Notes: generated by a model not told the origin, from the letters alone. 64,000 bases of DNA from Paracoccus fistulariae (GCF_028553785.1 NZ_CP067136.1:3036501-3100500); one strand, 5' to 3'; shown: positions 17,779 to 26,044, counted from the stretch's first letter. Program-made: numbers and translations.

Positions 17779-18441
17779 AAGGAGCGTGGAATGAGGTTTG
17801 AGAGGCGGCACAATCCACCTCCGCAATTATATAAGAGACAGAAGTGCTAATACGAGCGCAGCGGACAGGTGTGTCCTTGACTCACGATCTAACGATCTAT
17901 TAGCTACAAATAAATAAAGAAGATAGGGGCAAAGCCCAATACTGTAGTGCCTGCACTATAGCCTCTATTAATCTACAAATAAGTAATACAGATTATTGTA
18001 GCTATCAACACTATAGTCAGTTGCGATAGACTGTTGTGAGGCTATGCCGAACAAGAGGCGAGGAAGCGATAGCTTCCGAGAAGTGCAATACTTAAGTTTT
18101 AGAAACTACAGTATGACTAAACTACAGTAGTTTTATTTAATAACATATAAGTAATTAATTCAAACTGTAGAGAGGAAAACTTTAGTATTACCCCCTACCC
18201 CCATTATGTAGGGTGCCATGTTTGGTTTTGCAAGGCTTATCATGTCAGAATAATCAAATGACGTTACGTCACATTGCATTTTTATTATTGACTGTGACAT
18301 TTATGCAACACATTACAGGTTGGTCAGAGACGGCAAATTCTTGCTCATTATCGCCTAATATCAGGTTGTTACGCTGGTTTCCACAGTTTTTGCCGCCCCA
18401 TTACTTGCTTTACGTAGGGTTAACTTTGCGCTCGCCGAGCG
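17779..18441. other. AT-rich gene-free stretch with repeated CTACAGT motifs
   Basis: About 660 bases without a convincing gene. CTACAGT or its complement ACTGTAG occurs at 17941-17947, 18106-18112, 18122-18128 and 18164-18170; ACTATAG occurs at 17955-17961 and 18010-18016. CTACAAATAARTAA occurs twice (near 17905 and 17973). Short palindromes include TAGTGC-CT-GCACTA (17945-17958) and TGACGTTACGTCA (18259-18271). It could be an origin, an operator cluster or a non-coding RNA locus; the sequence alone does not decide. An 81-codon plus-strand frame (18213-18458) has no supporting motif. Confidence 0.4.
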
Positions 18442-18852
18442 TCAATGAATTGTTTTGATTAGATTTTCTGGTACTTCATCGTGACTTCCATCATTGTATG
18501 TAGAACCGTATTCTGTGGTTACCCTAGGCTTTTTCTTGTCTGTCTTGACTGTCCTGAACGATAAGAGGGAATTGGGCAACCAAAGACGATAAGTATTTTC
18601 TTCTTTTGGGTACTTGAAGAGAACTCCGAACTTCAACAGTTGCAACAGAATCTCAATGTCATACTTCCCTTCCTTTACTTTGAATTTATTGGGGCCGTAT
18701 GCCATGTATGATCCTAGAGCGATTTTTGTAGACTCGTTGTTTGGTAGCTGATACTTCTCGATCAGTTCATCAACCAGATTCCCTGTCGGTAGGTTCGATG
18801 GCGTAAACTTTTCTTCGTAGATGATAATTGATTCATTGTTTGTATTTGTCAT
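18442..18852 (-). CDS. hypothetical protein, third gene of small minus-strand operon
   Basis: 136 residues, unrecognised. Soluble, mixed charge, with a short N-terminal segment ESIIIYEEKFTPSNLPTGN and a basic C-terminal region (SFRTVKTDKKKPRVTTEYGS). The ATG at 18852 has AGAAGGAA 8 bases upstream and lies inside the 3' end of the preceding gene (19-base overlap), so the three genes 19514 to 18442 form one coupled operon. AT-rich codon use matches the rest of the element. Confidence 0.55.
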   Translation of the reverse strand: MTNTNNESIIIYEEKFTPSNLPTGNLVDELIEKYQLPNNESTKIALGSYMAYGPNKFKVKEGKYDIEILLQLLKFGVLFKYPKEENTYRLWLPNSLLSFRTVKTDKKKPRVTTEYGSTYNDGSHDEVPENLIKTIH

Positions 18853-19096
18853 TTTGTGTATTCCTTCTCTCAAAATCGGTTAACCAAAAAAGTGTAGAGT
18901 AATCTTCTTTGATAATTCTTTGTCTAAAAGGCCCTAGTTCTTCTTTCTTCAAGCAACTAAGGCATAGTGAATAGTGGACCTTCCCATCCCAGAAGGGCTT
19001 TTCTCTACAGCCGATCTTTATGCATTGAGGACTATATTTCCTTTCCCACGGATGATAAGTGTGTTGCCTCCGGTTCAGTGTAGCTACGTTAGTCAT
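18833..19096 (-). CDS. small Cys-rich protein, second gene of minus-strand operon
   Basis: 87 residues. Two Cys pairs, CIKIGC and CLSC (15 residues apart, with HYSL before the second), suggest a zinc finger of the kind seen in small phage and element proteins. The C-terminus is Lys/Arg-rich. GGGGAAGG lies 6 bases before the ATG. The ATG overlaps the stop of the upstream gene by 8 bases. Function unknown; DNA or RNA binding is an inference from the zinc-ribbon pattern. Confidence 0.55.
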   Translation of the reverse strand: MTNVATLNRRQHTYHPWERKYSPQCIKIGCREKPFWDGKVHYSLCLSCLKKEELGPFRQRIIKEDYSTLFWLTDFERRNTQNDKYKQ

Positions 19097-19514
19097 GGGT
19101 AGCCTTCCCCGGATCAGTGGTTTTTTTGCCTTTCTTGTCTTTCAGGTAGGTGTAGTCATAAAAACCGTTAGAGGGCATTTCTATCCCTACCCGTGCCCAC
19201 TCTCTGAACGATCTAGAGCGTATGCTACGGGTGTCAGTCTCAACGCTACGAAGTTTGGCAAATTTGCGGATAGGTTCCGGTCTCCACGAATAGTGCTGAC
19301 TATCCATAGCGCGAGTAGTCATAAGCCTGTCTGGATTGTAGCCCATCTTCACTAACAGCCTTGCACCGTCATATGCAGGTGAGTTGACTAATCCGATTAG
19401 CTGACCATCCACGAAGATAGCATATTTAGACTTTCTGTCTTGTTTGTCAGAAGGGAGGGTCTCATAAGTTCTGATTTTGTACTCAACGACTATTAAATCT
19501 TCTTTTTTCTCCAT
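19089..19514 (-). CDS. hypothetical protein, first gene of minus-strand operon
   Basis: 141 residues, unrecognised and predicted soluble. It opens with an acidic segment (MEKKEDLIVVEYKIRTYETL). A compact alpha/beta-looking core follows (KYAIFVDGQLIGLVNSPAYD), then an Arg-rich region (RSIRSRSFREWARVG), and it ends Lys-rich (KDKKGKKTTD). AGGA is 6 bases upstream of the ATG. It is the promoter-proximal gene of the coupled three-gene set and diverges from the serine recombinase across 353 bases. Confidence 0.55.
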   Translation of the reverse strand: MEKKEDLIVVEYKIRTYETLPSDKQDRKSKYAIFVDGQLIGLVNSPAYDGARLLVKMGYNPDRLMTTRAMDSQHYSWRPEPIRKFAKLRSVETDTRSIRSRSFREWARVGIEMPSNGFYDYTYLKDKKGKKTTDPGKATHD

Positions 19515-19867
19515 CTTGTTTCCTAAAATTAAAAAATTCCCTTCCGGGCGATCATCCCAGAAAGGTTAAAAATTCATTTATCTGAATGTAAGGTAGATCA
19601 GCATTGCCGATCATGTCGTCTCTCGCCTGACGTGGTGCAGGGTTAGACGCTTTACCTATATAATCACGATCATCACATTTTGCAAGATCAGCCATGTCAG
19701 GTATTGACATTTCTTTCAGCGCTAACGGCGTAACGAATCGACTATCCGTAAGGGTATACCTCTACATACAGCCTCACTTGTGCCAGTAAGCGTGTCCATA
19801 AGGGTTGTAATGTCTATACGGACATGTCTATATAAGGACAGAACCTTTACGGACAGGAATCACCCTC
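19515..19867. promoter_or_regulatory. divergent control region with TGTCC(A/G)TA repeats before the serine recombinase
   Basis: 353 bases without a gene. TCCRTAAGGGT occurs at 19745-19755 and 19795-19805. TGTCCATA is at 19793-19800; its complement TACGGACA is at 19817-19824 and 19848-19855, with the variant TAAGGACA at 19833-19840. Two adjacent TGTC...GACA dyads occupy 19811-19824 and 19825-19840. The spacing and closeness to the recombinase ATG suggest recombinase res sites or autoregulatory operators. Confidence 0.5.
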
Positions 19868-20497
19868 ATGCAGACCATCCTCTACGCCCGTGTCTCTACC
19901 CAAGACCAAACCAGTATCCATCAGAAGGCCCAAGCAGAGAAAGCAGGCTTCAAGATTGACAGAGTTGTAGCTGACGAAGGCGTTAGTGGGGTCTCTGTTG
20001 CCTTTGCGGATCGTCCAGAGGCTAGACGGCTCTTTGACATGCTAAGACCAGGTGACGTGCTGGTAGTCCGTTGGGTTGATCGTCTTGGCAGGAACTATGA
20101 CGATGTGACCAACACAATTCGTAGCCTTATGGCACAAGGCATTATTGTCAGGACTGTGATTAACAACTTCACGTTTGACGGCTCAACGAAAGACCCTGTG
20201 CAGAAGGCCGTTAGGGATAGCCTCATTGCCTTTATGGCTGCTACTGCCCAAGCCCAAGCCGAAGCGACTAAGGAAGCACAGAAAGCCGGTATCGCTCATG
20301 CCAAGGGGCAAGAAGGCAAATATCTAGGGCGCAAGCCTTCCTATGATCGACAGACCTTCAACGCTGTTCTTGATGCTCTGCAAGGCTCTGCAACTGTTTC
20401 CGAGATTGCCCGGACACACAACTTGTCACGTCAGGCTGTCTTGAGGATCAGGGACAATACTGAACAGGTTGAGGCAGCACTAGCCAAATGGTCTTGA
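19868..20497 (+). CDS. serine recombinase (resolvase/invertase family)
   Basis: 209 residues. The catalytic serine is Ser10 in YARVSTQDQ, with the conserved Arg8. Further family motifs are the ADEGVSG turn (about residues 38-44), RLFDMLRPGDVLVVRWVDRLGR (the DRLGR Arg cluster) and the E-helix FMAATAQAQAEATKEAQKAG. A C-terminal helix-turn-helix (SATVSEIARTHNLSRQAVLR) binds DNA. Size and layout match Tn3-type resolvases and Hin-type invertases, not the large serine integrases. It may resolve dimers of the element or invert DNA; dyads just upstream are candidate sites. A second recombinase in addition to the tyrosine integrase is unusual for so small an element. Confidence 0.9.
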   Translation: MQTILYARVSTQDQTSIHQKAQAEKAGFKIDRVVADEGVSGVSVAFADRPEARRLFDMLRPGDVLVVRWVDRLGRNYDDVTNTIRSLMAQGIIVRTVINNFTFDGSTKDPVQKAVRDSLIAFMAATAQAQAEATKEAQKAGIAHAKGQEGKYLGRKPSYDRQTFNAVLDALQGSATVSEIARTHNLSRQAVLRIRDNTEQVEAALAKWS

Positions 20498-20548
20498 CTT
20501 CTTTGTAGCAATGTGAATGGCGGGATTCTTCTTAGGGTCCCCCCAGAA

Positions 20549-20570
20549 AATCAGGTAGGCCCCCCTGATT
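20549..20570. terminator. hairpin after the serine recombinase
   Basis: 7-bp inverted repeat AATCAGG (20549-20555) / CCTGATT (20564-20570), 52 bases after the recombinase stop. No T-run follows, so it is a weak terminator candidate. Confidence 0.3.
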
Positions 20571-20683
20571 CGTGTGGGTAGGCCCTCACATTTCCAAAAT
20601 AAAACAAAAAGTTAGTATGTCTCTATAGGAATTTCCTTAGGGACCAAGCCAGATTCTACAAAAAAAATGACAGACCTTGCATG

Positions 20684-20717
20684 GTAGGACAAACCTGTGG
20701 GGAATACCTGTGGGGAA
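20684..20717 (+). repeat. right arm-type repeat of the integrase
   Basis: Matches 14402-14435 with one mismatch and the same orientation, including two tandem ACCTGTGGGGAA units. It lies 40 bases inside the right att repeat. Confidence 0.7.
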
Positions 20718-20757
20718 GGCATCCATCAAGTCACTGATTTTAAACAGTAATAGGGTG

Positions 20758-20775
20758 ATGGTGCGGGCGGCGGGA
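20758..20775 (+). repeat. right attachment-site repeat (attR) within tRNA-Leu
   Basis: Second copy of the 18-bp repeat; it forms the 3' end of the tRNA-Leu gene, which therefore stays intact after integration. Confidence 0.8.
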
Positions 20776-20843
20776 GTCGAACCCGCACGGGCCAGGCCCT
20801 AGCGATTTTAAGTCGCTTGTGTCTACCGTTCCACCACGCCCGC
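20759..20843 (-). tRNA. tRNA-Leu (anticodon UAA)
   Basis: Read on the minus strand, the acceptor GCGGGCG pairs with CGCCCGC and is followed by A and an encoded CCA. The anticodon stem-loop is AGCGA-CTTAAAA-TCGCT with anticodon TAA, which decodes UUA. A long variable arm (GGGCC...GGCCC) confirms class II leucine tRNA, and the T-arm TTCGACT is present. Its 3' end is the integration site of the neighbouring element. Confidence 0.95.
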
Positions 20844-20944
20844 AAGGGTTGGGATAATCCCGCCCCATCTGCTGTCGCTAACCAAGCCGTCGGGGATTGG
20901 CAAGTCAAACCCCGGCCCGGCATCCGCACCGGCCCGGGGGTGCG

Positions 20945-21865
20945 TCAATAGCTGCGGGTCGGGCGGTCAAAGACCTTGCGGCCCATCAGGCTGCCGACCA
21001 GATCCACCATCAGCTTGGCGGTGCGGCCGCGTTCGTCCAGAAACGGGTTCAGCTCGACCAGATCCAGCGAGGTGACAAGCTGGGATTCGTGCAAAAGCTC
21101 CATCACCAGATGCGCCTCGCGGAAGGTGGTGCCGCCGGGAACGGTGGTGCCGACCGCCGGGGCGATCGAGGGGTCGAGGAAATCGACATCCAGCGACACA
21201 TGCAGCAGGCCATTGGCGGCGCGGACCTTGTCCAGAAAGGCGCGCAGCGGCGCGACAATGCCCTGTTCGTCCAGAACGCGCATGTCGTTCACGGCGATAT
21301 CGCTTTCCTGCATCGCGGCATGTTCGGCCGGATCGACGCTGCGGATCCCGAACATGCAGATATTCTCGCCGGGCACCGGGGCGGGGAAGGGCGGAAAGGG
21401 ATCAAAGCCCGGGCGGCCATTGGCATAGGCCATCGGCGTGCCATGCAGATTGCCCGAGGTGGTGGACTCGACCGTGTGAAAATCGCTATGCGCGTCCAGC
21501 CAGATCACGAAAAGCGGGCGGTTCACGCTGGCCGCATAGGCCGCAACGCCCGCGACCGAGCCAAGCGCCAGCGAATGATCGCCGCCCATGATGATCGGCA
21601 TGCCGTCGGCCATGGCGGATTGGGTGGCCTCGCGCAATGCGCTGGTCCAGGCGATGGTTTCGGGCAGGTGATGCACGGCATTATTGGTGCAGGTTTCATC
21701 GCCAAGGGGCGAGGGGGTGACGTCGCCGCGATCCTCGACCGTATGGCCAAGCGATGACATGGTGCTGGCCAGACCTGCGGTCCGGTAAGCGGCAGGCCCC
21801 ATCAGGCAGCCCGGGCGGCGCTGGCCTTCGTCAATCGGGGCGCCCAACAGAATGCAATGGGTCAT
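20945..21865 (-). CDS. rocF: arginase
   Basis: Hydrolyses L-arginine to ornithine and urea in the cytoplasm; 306 residues. The binuclear manganese ligands are visible: GGDHSLALGS, WLDAHSDFHT and SLDVDFLDP. The substrate region and C-terminal ELNPFLDERGRTA complete the ureohydrolase pattern. The ATG at 21865 has AAGGAG 6 bases upstream; a longer in-frame start at 21922 adds an unlikely hydrophobic leader. It is a single-gene unit next to the TonB receptor. Ornithine from this step could feed the ArgF/ArgD enzymes encoded further on, though usually arginase is catabolic. Confidence 0.94.
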   Translation of the reverse strand: MTHCILLGAPIDEGQRRPGCLMGPAAYRTAGLASTMSSLGHTVEDRGDVTPSPLGDETCTNNAVHHLPETIAWTSALREATQSAMADGMPIIMGGDHSLALGSVAGVAAYAASVNRPLFVIWLDAHSDFHTVESTTSGNLHGTPMAYANGRPGFDPFPPFPAPVPGENICMFGIRSVDPAEHAAMQESDIAVNDMRVLDEQGIVAPLRAFLDKVRAANGLLHVSLDVDFLDPSIAPAVGTTVPGGTTFREAHLVMELLHESQLVTSLDLVELNPFLDERGRTAKLMVDLVGSLMGRKVFDRPTRSY

Positions 21866-21950
21866 TGCGGCTCCTTCTCTGGATTTCGCCCACCATAAGA
21901 ACACCCCGCCGGTGAAGTCCACAGGCGAGGTGCGTTCCGCGTTTTCCGGA

Positions 21951-24038
21951 TCAGAATTCGGCGGTCAGCCCGACCCAGAAGCTGCGCCCTTCCAGTACGG
22001 TATTCGCATCCGCCGCGATCAATTCCTTGTCGAACAGGTTATAGATCGCCGCATTCAGCGTCGCATAGTCGCTGACCCGGTAATTCGCGCCGATATCGAC
22101 CGTGGTATAGGCGTCATATTCATAGGCCAGCACATTGCCATCGCTGTCCCATGCCGTGGGCGTGCCATTGGTGCCTGTCCGCGCACCGGCGTTGACTTCC
22201 TTGCCGTGATAATTCAGCGCCGCCCAGCTATCCAGCCCATCCACGGGCGTGATCCATTCGCCGCGCAGGTTCAGCATATGCTTGGGCGTACGCTCCAAGG
22301 GCAGGCCGCGATAATCGCCGGTCAGCTGCTCGGAATCGGTATAGGTGTAGTTCGCCCGCACCAGCACGTCGTCGGTGATGTCCCAACGTCCGGTCAGCTC
22401 GACGCCCTGCAACCGGGCCTTGCCGACGTTGTAAAACTCCCACCGGTTATAGGTGTTGCCATCGACGACGATCGGAGTGTCGGTATTGCGGCTTTCGATC
22501 TTGTTTTCGAACCTGGTGCGGAACAGCGTGCCGCCCAGCTCGAAATTGCCGCCATGATACAGGGCGGCCAATTCGATATTGGTGCTTTCTTCCGGGTTCA
22601 GATCCGGGTTCGACACGATGACCCCCGCCCCGCGCTGCGTTGTGTAGTAATAGCCGGGAACCACGGAACGCAGATCCGGCGCGCGGTAGCCGGTGGAGAT
22701 GCCGCCCTTGATGGTCAGGGCCTGGGTCGCGTTCCAGACGGCATAGATCCGGGGGGTGACATGGCTTCCGAACTCTTCGTGATCGTTATAGCGAAGGCCC
22801 AGCGTCAGCGCGAAATCGTCGCGGATCTGCCATTCATCCTCGGCAAAGACAGCCCATTGCGCCGCGGAATAGCGATAGGTCTGGCCATCCTGCAGTCCCG
22901 GGTTCTGATCGAACAGCCGCGCGTCGAAATACTGCCCGCCATAGGTCAGGCGGTGTTCCCCGTTCCAGTTGACCGGGGTGTTGAATTTGGCGTCGAAAAC
23001 GCGGTTCTCGATCTTTGGTGCGCGGTCGGAATAGATGAAGCCGCCGGTGCCGTCGCCGGATCCGCGCATGCGCCGACCGGTTTCGCGGGAATAAGACAGA
23101 TCCGCCGTGGTTGCGCCCCAATTCCCCGAATAGGACAGGACCGCCTGACGCCGTTTGTTTTCCTGGAACGTGTCGGTATAGGGATTGCCGTTGAAATCGT
23201 CGATATCCTCGATCGTCTTGCCGATGCGGCCCGTATCCTCCAGATGGGTGATGCTGCCTTCCAGATAGATCTTGTGATCGGGGTTGATCGCATAGCTCAG
23301 CCGCGCGCCGACATCCTGCAGGTCGCGCCCCTGCAGCCCGCCAATGACCTCGGCCTCGGAGCGGTCCAGATTGCGTCCCCAAAGCTGCAGGCCGATGGTG
23401 TCGCGGATCAGCGGCCCGCTGAGATAGAAGCTCTGCTGCCGGGTCGAGCTGTATTTGTCATCCTGCGGCACGGTGAATTCGGCCGTGACAGATCCGCTCC
23501 AGACATCCGCCACCGGCTTGGTGATGATATTGACGACGCCGCCCATCGCGTCAGAGCCGTAAAGCGACGACATCGGGCCGCGCACGACCTCGATCCGTTC
23601 GATGGCCGAGACGGGCGGGATGAAGCTTTGTTCAAAGCCGGCGCTGCCATTGACCCGCGATTCCCGCGTGCCCTGACGCTTACCATCCACCAGGATCAGC
23701 GTGTACTGCCCCGACAGGCCGCGGATGTAGATGTCTTCGCTGTTGCTCTGGCCGGTGGTCACGACACCCTGCACCTGCTCCAGCGCGTCCGACAGGCTGG
23801 TCACGCTGCCCTTGGCCAGCTCTTCGCCGCTGATCACGCTGACACTGGCGGGGGCGTCCTCGACCAACTGTTCGAACCCGCTGGCCGTAATCGTGATCTC
23901 ATCCAGCAGATAAGGGTCATCCGCCGCTTGCGCCAGCGCGATGGTCGGCGTGGTCAGCGCGGTCACGGTAAGCAGCGTCGCCCGCAGCCGAAGCGGATGG
24001 CGGGACATGTAAAAGCGGGCCGGATGTCTTGTCGGCAT
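21951..24038 (-). CDS. TonB-dependent outer-membrane receptor (CirA/FepA-like)
   Basis: Outer-membrane active-transport channel of 695 residues, probably for a ferric siderophore or haem-like ligand. A signal sequence ends near TIALAQA. A TonB-box-like DEITITASG and the plug domain follow (VSVISGEELAKGSVTSLSDALEQ, IYIRGLSGQYTLILVDGKRQ, IERIEVVRGPMSSLYGSDAM, GGVVNIIT). The C-terminal beta-barrel ends in the usual aromatic residue (WVGLTAEF). The ATG at 24038 has an AAGGGA-like site upstream; an internal ATG at 24008 lacks one. No ABC transporter for the ligand is adjacent. The ligand is not predictable from sequence. Confidence 0.92.
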   Translation of the reverse strand: MPTRHPARFYMSRHPLRLRATLLTVTALTTPTIALAQAADDPYLLDEITITASGFEQLVEDAPASVSVISGEELAKGSVTSLSDALEQVQGVVTTGQSNSEDIYIRGLSGQYTLILVDGKRQGTRESRVNGSAGFEQSFIPPVSAIERIEVVRGPMSSLYGSDAMGGVVNIITKPVADVWSGSVTAEFTVPQDDKYSSTRQQSFYLSGPLIRDTIGLQLWGRNLDRSEAEVIGGLQGRDLQDVGARLSYAINPDHKIYLEGSITHLEDTGRIGKTIEDIDDFNGNPYTDTFQENKRRQAVLSYSGNWGATTADLSYSRETGRRMRGSGDGTGGFIYSDRAPKIENRVFDAKFNTPVNWNGEHRLTYGGQYFDARLFDQNPGLQDGQTYRYSAAQWAVFAEDEWQIRDDFALTLGLRYNDHEEFGSHVTPRIYAVWNATQALTIKGGISTGYRAPDLRSVVPGYYYTTQRGAGVIVSNPDLNPEESTNIELAALYHGGNFELGGTLFRTRFENKIESRNTDTPIVVDGNTYNRWEFYNVGKARLQGVELTGRWDITDDVLVRANYTYTDSEQLTGDYRGLPLERTPKHMLNLRGEWITPVDGLDSWAALNYHGKEVNAGARTGTNGTPTAWDSDGNVLAYEYDAYTTVDIGANYRVSDYATLNAAIYNLFDKELIAADANTVLEGRSFWVGLTAEF

Positions 24039-24110
24039 GAGGATTTCCCTTTGGCAGAGTGCTGAAATTTCTGCCTGGGACAGCGGACAAGAGGAGGGAT
24101 CGCATACCTG

Positions 24111-24131
24111 GGTAATTCAGTCGGGATTACC
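24111..24131. promoter_or_regulatory. candidate operator upstream of the TonB receptor
   Basis: Inverted repeat GGTAAT (24111-24116) / ATTACC (24126-24131), 73 bases upstream of the receptor start codon in the 217-base gap before metG. It does not match a Fur or Irr box that I can recognise, but its position suits a transcription-factor site. Confidence 0.3.
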
Positions 24132-24255
24132 TCGGCTTTGCACAGGCTGCAAGTCGCAAACCGGTCAAATCCGGGTGTCAGCGGTCTGAAATTGCGCAGT
24201 ATTCTGATGATCTTGCCCGCGCCCCTGCCTGCTGGCCGGGCGGGGTGCGGCGGAA

Positions 24256-25974
24256 TTAGCTGCGCGATCCCTGAAAGCGTTGCGCCCATTCCTCGCGCTG
24301 TTCATCGCTGATCTTGGCGAAGAGGACATCTGGCACGGCAAAGCCGTGACCAACCGGCAGAAGGCTGAGCGCCGCGGCCACATCCTCGGGCCAGTCGCGG
24401 TTTTCGGTCTGCATTGCCGCCAGCATCTTATCCGCCGCGAAGGGAATGAAGGGCGCCGAGAGGACGGCGTAAAGCCGGATCAGGTTCAGGCCCAGACGAA
24501 CCTGCATCGCGGCCCGTTCGGGGTCAGTTTTGAAGGTGGACCAGGGCGCAGCGCTTTGCAGATATTCGTTGCCCTGCACCCAGATGGCGCGCAGTTCGGC
24601 GGCGGCCTTGCGCACCTCCATCGCCTGCATGAAGCCCTCATAGGCGCGAATGCGGGTCGTCAGCGCCTGGATCAACGCAGTCTCTTCGGGGCCATGCTCG
24701 CCGCCTTCGGGAACGATCTCGCCGAATTTCGAGCGGCAGAATTTGGTGATGCGGCTGACGAAATTGCCCAGAACATCGGCCAGATCCTTGTTCACCGATT
24801 GCTGGAAATTCTCCCATGTAAATTCGCTGTCGCCGGATTCGGGTGCGTGGCTGAGCAGCCACCAGCGCCAGTAATCGGCGGGCAGGATCTCCAGCGCGTC
24901 ATCCATGAACACGCCACGCCCCTGGCTGGTGCTGAACTGACCGCCATCATAGGTCAGATAGTTGAAGGATTTGATGTAATCGACCAGCTTCCACGGCTCG
25001 CCCGAGCCGATGATCGTCGCGGGAAAGCCCAGCGTGTGGAAGGGAACGTTATCCTTGCCCATGAACTGGGTATAGGTCACATCCTCGGCCCCCTCATCCT
25101 TGCGCCACCAGCGGCGCCACTCGGCATCGGGCTTTCCATGCGCATCGGACCATTCGGCGGTTGCGCCGATATATTCGATGGGGGCGTCGAACCAGACGTA
25201 AAAGACCTTGCCCTGCATGCCCGGCCATTCCTGATCACCGCGCTTCACCGGAATGCCCCAATGCAGATCGCGGGTGATGCCGCGATCTTGCAGCCCGTCA
25301 CCGTCATTCAGCCATTTGCGCGCAATCGAGGTGGTCAGAATCGGCCAGTCGGTCTTGCTGTCGATCCAGTCGCTGATTTCGCCCTTCAGCGCCGATTGGC
25401 GCAGATAAAGATGCTTGGTCTCGCGCACTTCCAGATTGGTACTGCCGCTGATGGCGCTGCGCGGGTCGATCAGATCGGTCGGATCCAACTGCTTGGTGCA
25501 GTTCTCGCATTGATCGCCGCGCGCCTTTTCATAGCCGCAATTCGGGCAGGTGCCCTCGATATATCGGTCGGGCAGGAAGCGGCCATCATCGATGGAATAG
25601 ACCTGCTTTTCGCTGACTTCGCGGATGAAGTCATGATCGGCCAGCTTGCCCGCGAAATGCTGGGTCAGCGCGTGGTTGCGCTGACTGGAAGAGCGGCCGT
25701 AATGGTCAAAGGACAGCCCGAACCCGCGTGCCAGTTCGCTTTGCTCGCCATGCATCCGGGCGCAATATTCCGCGACAGGTTCGCCGGTCTTGGCGGCGGC
25801 CAGTTCGGCCGGGGTGCCATGTTCGTCCGTGGCGCAGATGAACATCACCTCATTGCCCCGCGCCCGCAGATAGCGGGCGAAGAGATCGGCAGGCAATTGG
25901 GATCCCACGAGGTTCCCAAGATGCTTGATGCCATTGATATAGGGCAGGGCAGAGGTGATGAGGTGGCGTGCCAT
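24256..25974 (-). CDS. metG: methionine--tRNA ligase
   Basis: Charges tRNA-Met; 572 residues, class Ia synthetase. The HIGH-equivalent is HLGN near residue 18, the KMSKS-equivalent is STSQGRG (FSTSQ variant). The zinc knuckle [17 protein letters not shown] lies in the connective domain. ATDEHGTP and [15 protein letters not shown] are further family motifs. The C-terminal anticodon-binding helical domain is present, without an extra EMAP-type dimerisation domain, so it is the short form. Confidence 0.96.
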   Translation of the reverse strand: MARHLITSALPYINGIKHLGNLVGSQLPADLFARYLRARGNEVMFICATDEHGTPAELAAAKTGEPVAEYCARMHGEQSELARGFGLSFDHYGRSSSQRNHALTQHFAGKLADHDFIREVSEKQVYSIDDGRFLPDRYIEGTCPNCGYEKARGDQCENCTKQLDPTDLIDPRSAISGSTNLEVRETKHLYLRQSALKGEISDWIDSKTDWPILTTSIARKWLNDGDGLQDRGITRDLHWGIPVKRGDQEWPGMQGKVFYVWFDAPIEYIGATAEWSDAHGKPDAEWRRWWRKDEGAEDVTYTQFMGKDNVPFHTLGFPATIIGSGEPWKLVDYIKSFNYLTYDGGQFSTSQGRGVFMDDALEILPADYWRWWLLSHAPESGDSEFTWENFQQSVNKDLADVLGNFVSRITKFCRSKFGEIVPEGGEHGPEETALIQALTTRIRAYEGFMQAMEVRKAAAELRAIWVQGNEYLQSAAPWSTFKTDPERAAMQVRLGLNLIRLYAVLSAPFIPFAADKMLAAMQTENRDWPEDVAAALSLLPVGHGFAVPDVLFAKISDEQREEWAQRFQGSRS

Positions 25975-26044
25975 GATGCGTCCTTGTCAGTCGGCGTTTA
26001 TCTAGCCTTGATGCACGGTGAAGAAAAGGACCAGCCGCGACAGG

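Larger units (their letters stand above)
14332..20775 (+). mobile_element. 6.4-kb integrative element in the 3' end of tRNA-Leu(UAA)
   Basis: The element is bounded by an 18-bp perfect direct repeat. One copy (20758-20775) is the 3' end of the intact minus-strand tRNA-Leu gene; the other (14332-14349) is the duplicated tail left by integration. It is AT-rich relative to flanking DNA. Contents in order: tyrosine integrase, lipoprotein, a coiled-coil protein overlapping a secreted protein, a zinc-ribbon-like protein (minus), about 730 bases without genes, three small minus-strand genes, and a serine recombinase. No replication initiator, relaxase, terminase or capsid gene is recognised. It may be a satellite or cargo island that depends on other functions. 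Confidence 0.8.

Noticed and set aside
18213..18458. 81-codon plus-strand frame in the AT-rich block
   Set aside because: Overlaps the end of a better supported minus-strand gene, lacks a Shine-Dalgarno and resembles random translation of AT-rich DNA.
19704..19736. Promoter from TTGACA at 19704
   Set aside because: No acceptable -10 element lies 16-18 bases downstream.
13097..20775. CRISPR array in the AT-rich region
   Set aside because: The repeats found are two-copy direct repeats or short motifs without regular spacer spacing, and there is no cas gene.
21852..24065. Long plus-strand open frame (737 codons) opposite the TonB receptor
   Set aside because: It is the complement of a clear receptor gene in GC-rich DNA, has no recognisable motif and its composition is typical of an antisense shadow frame.
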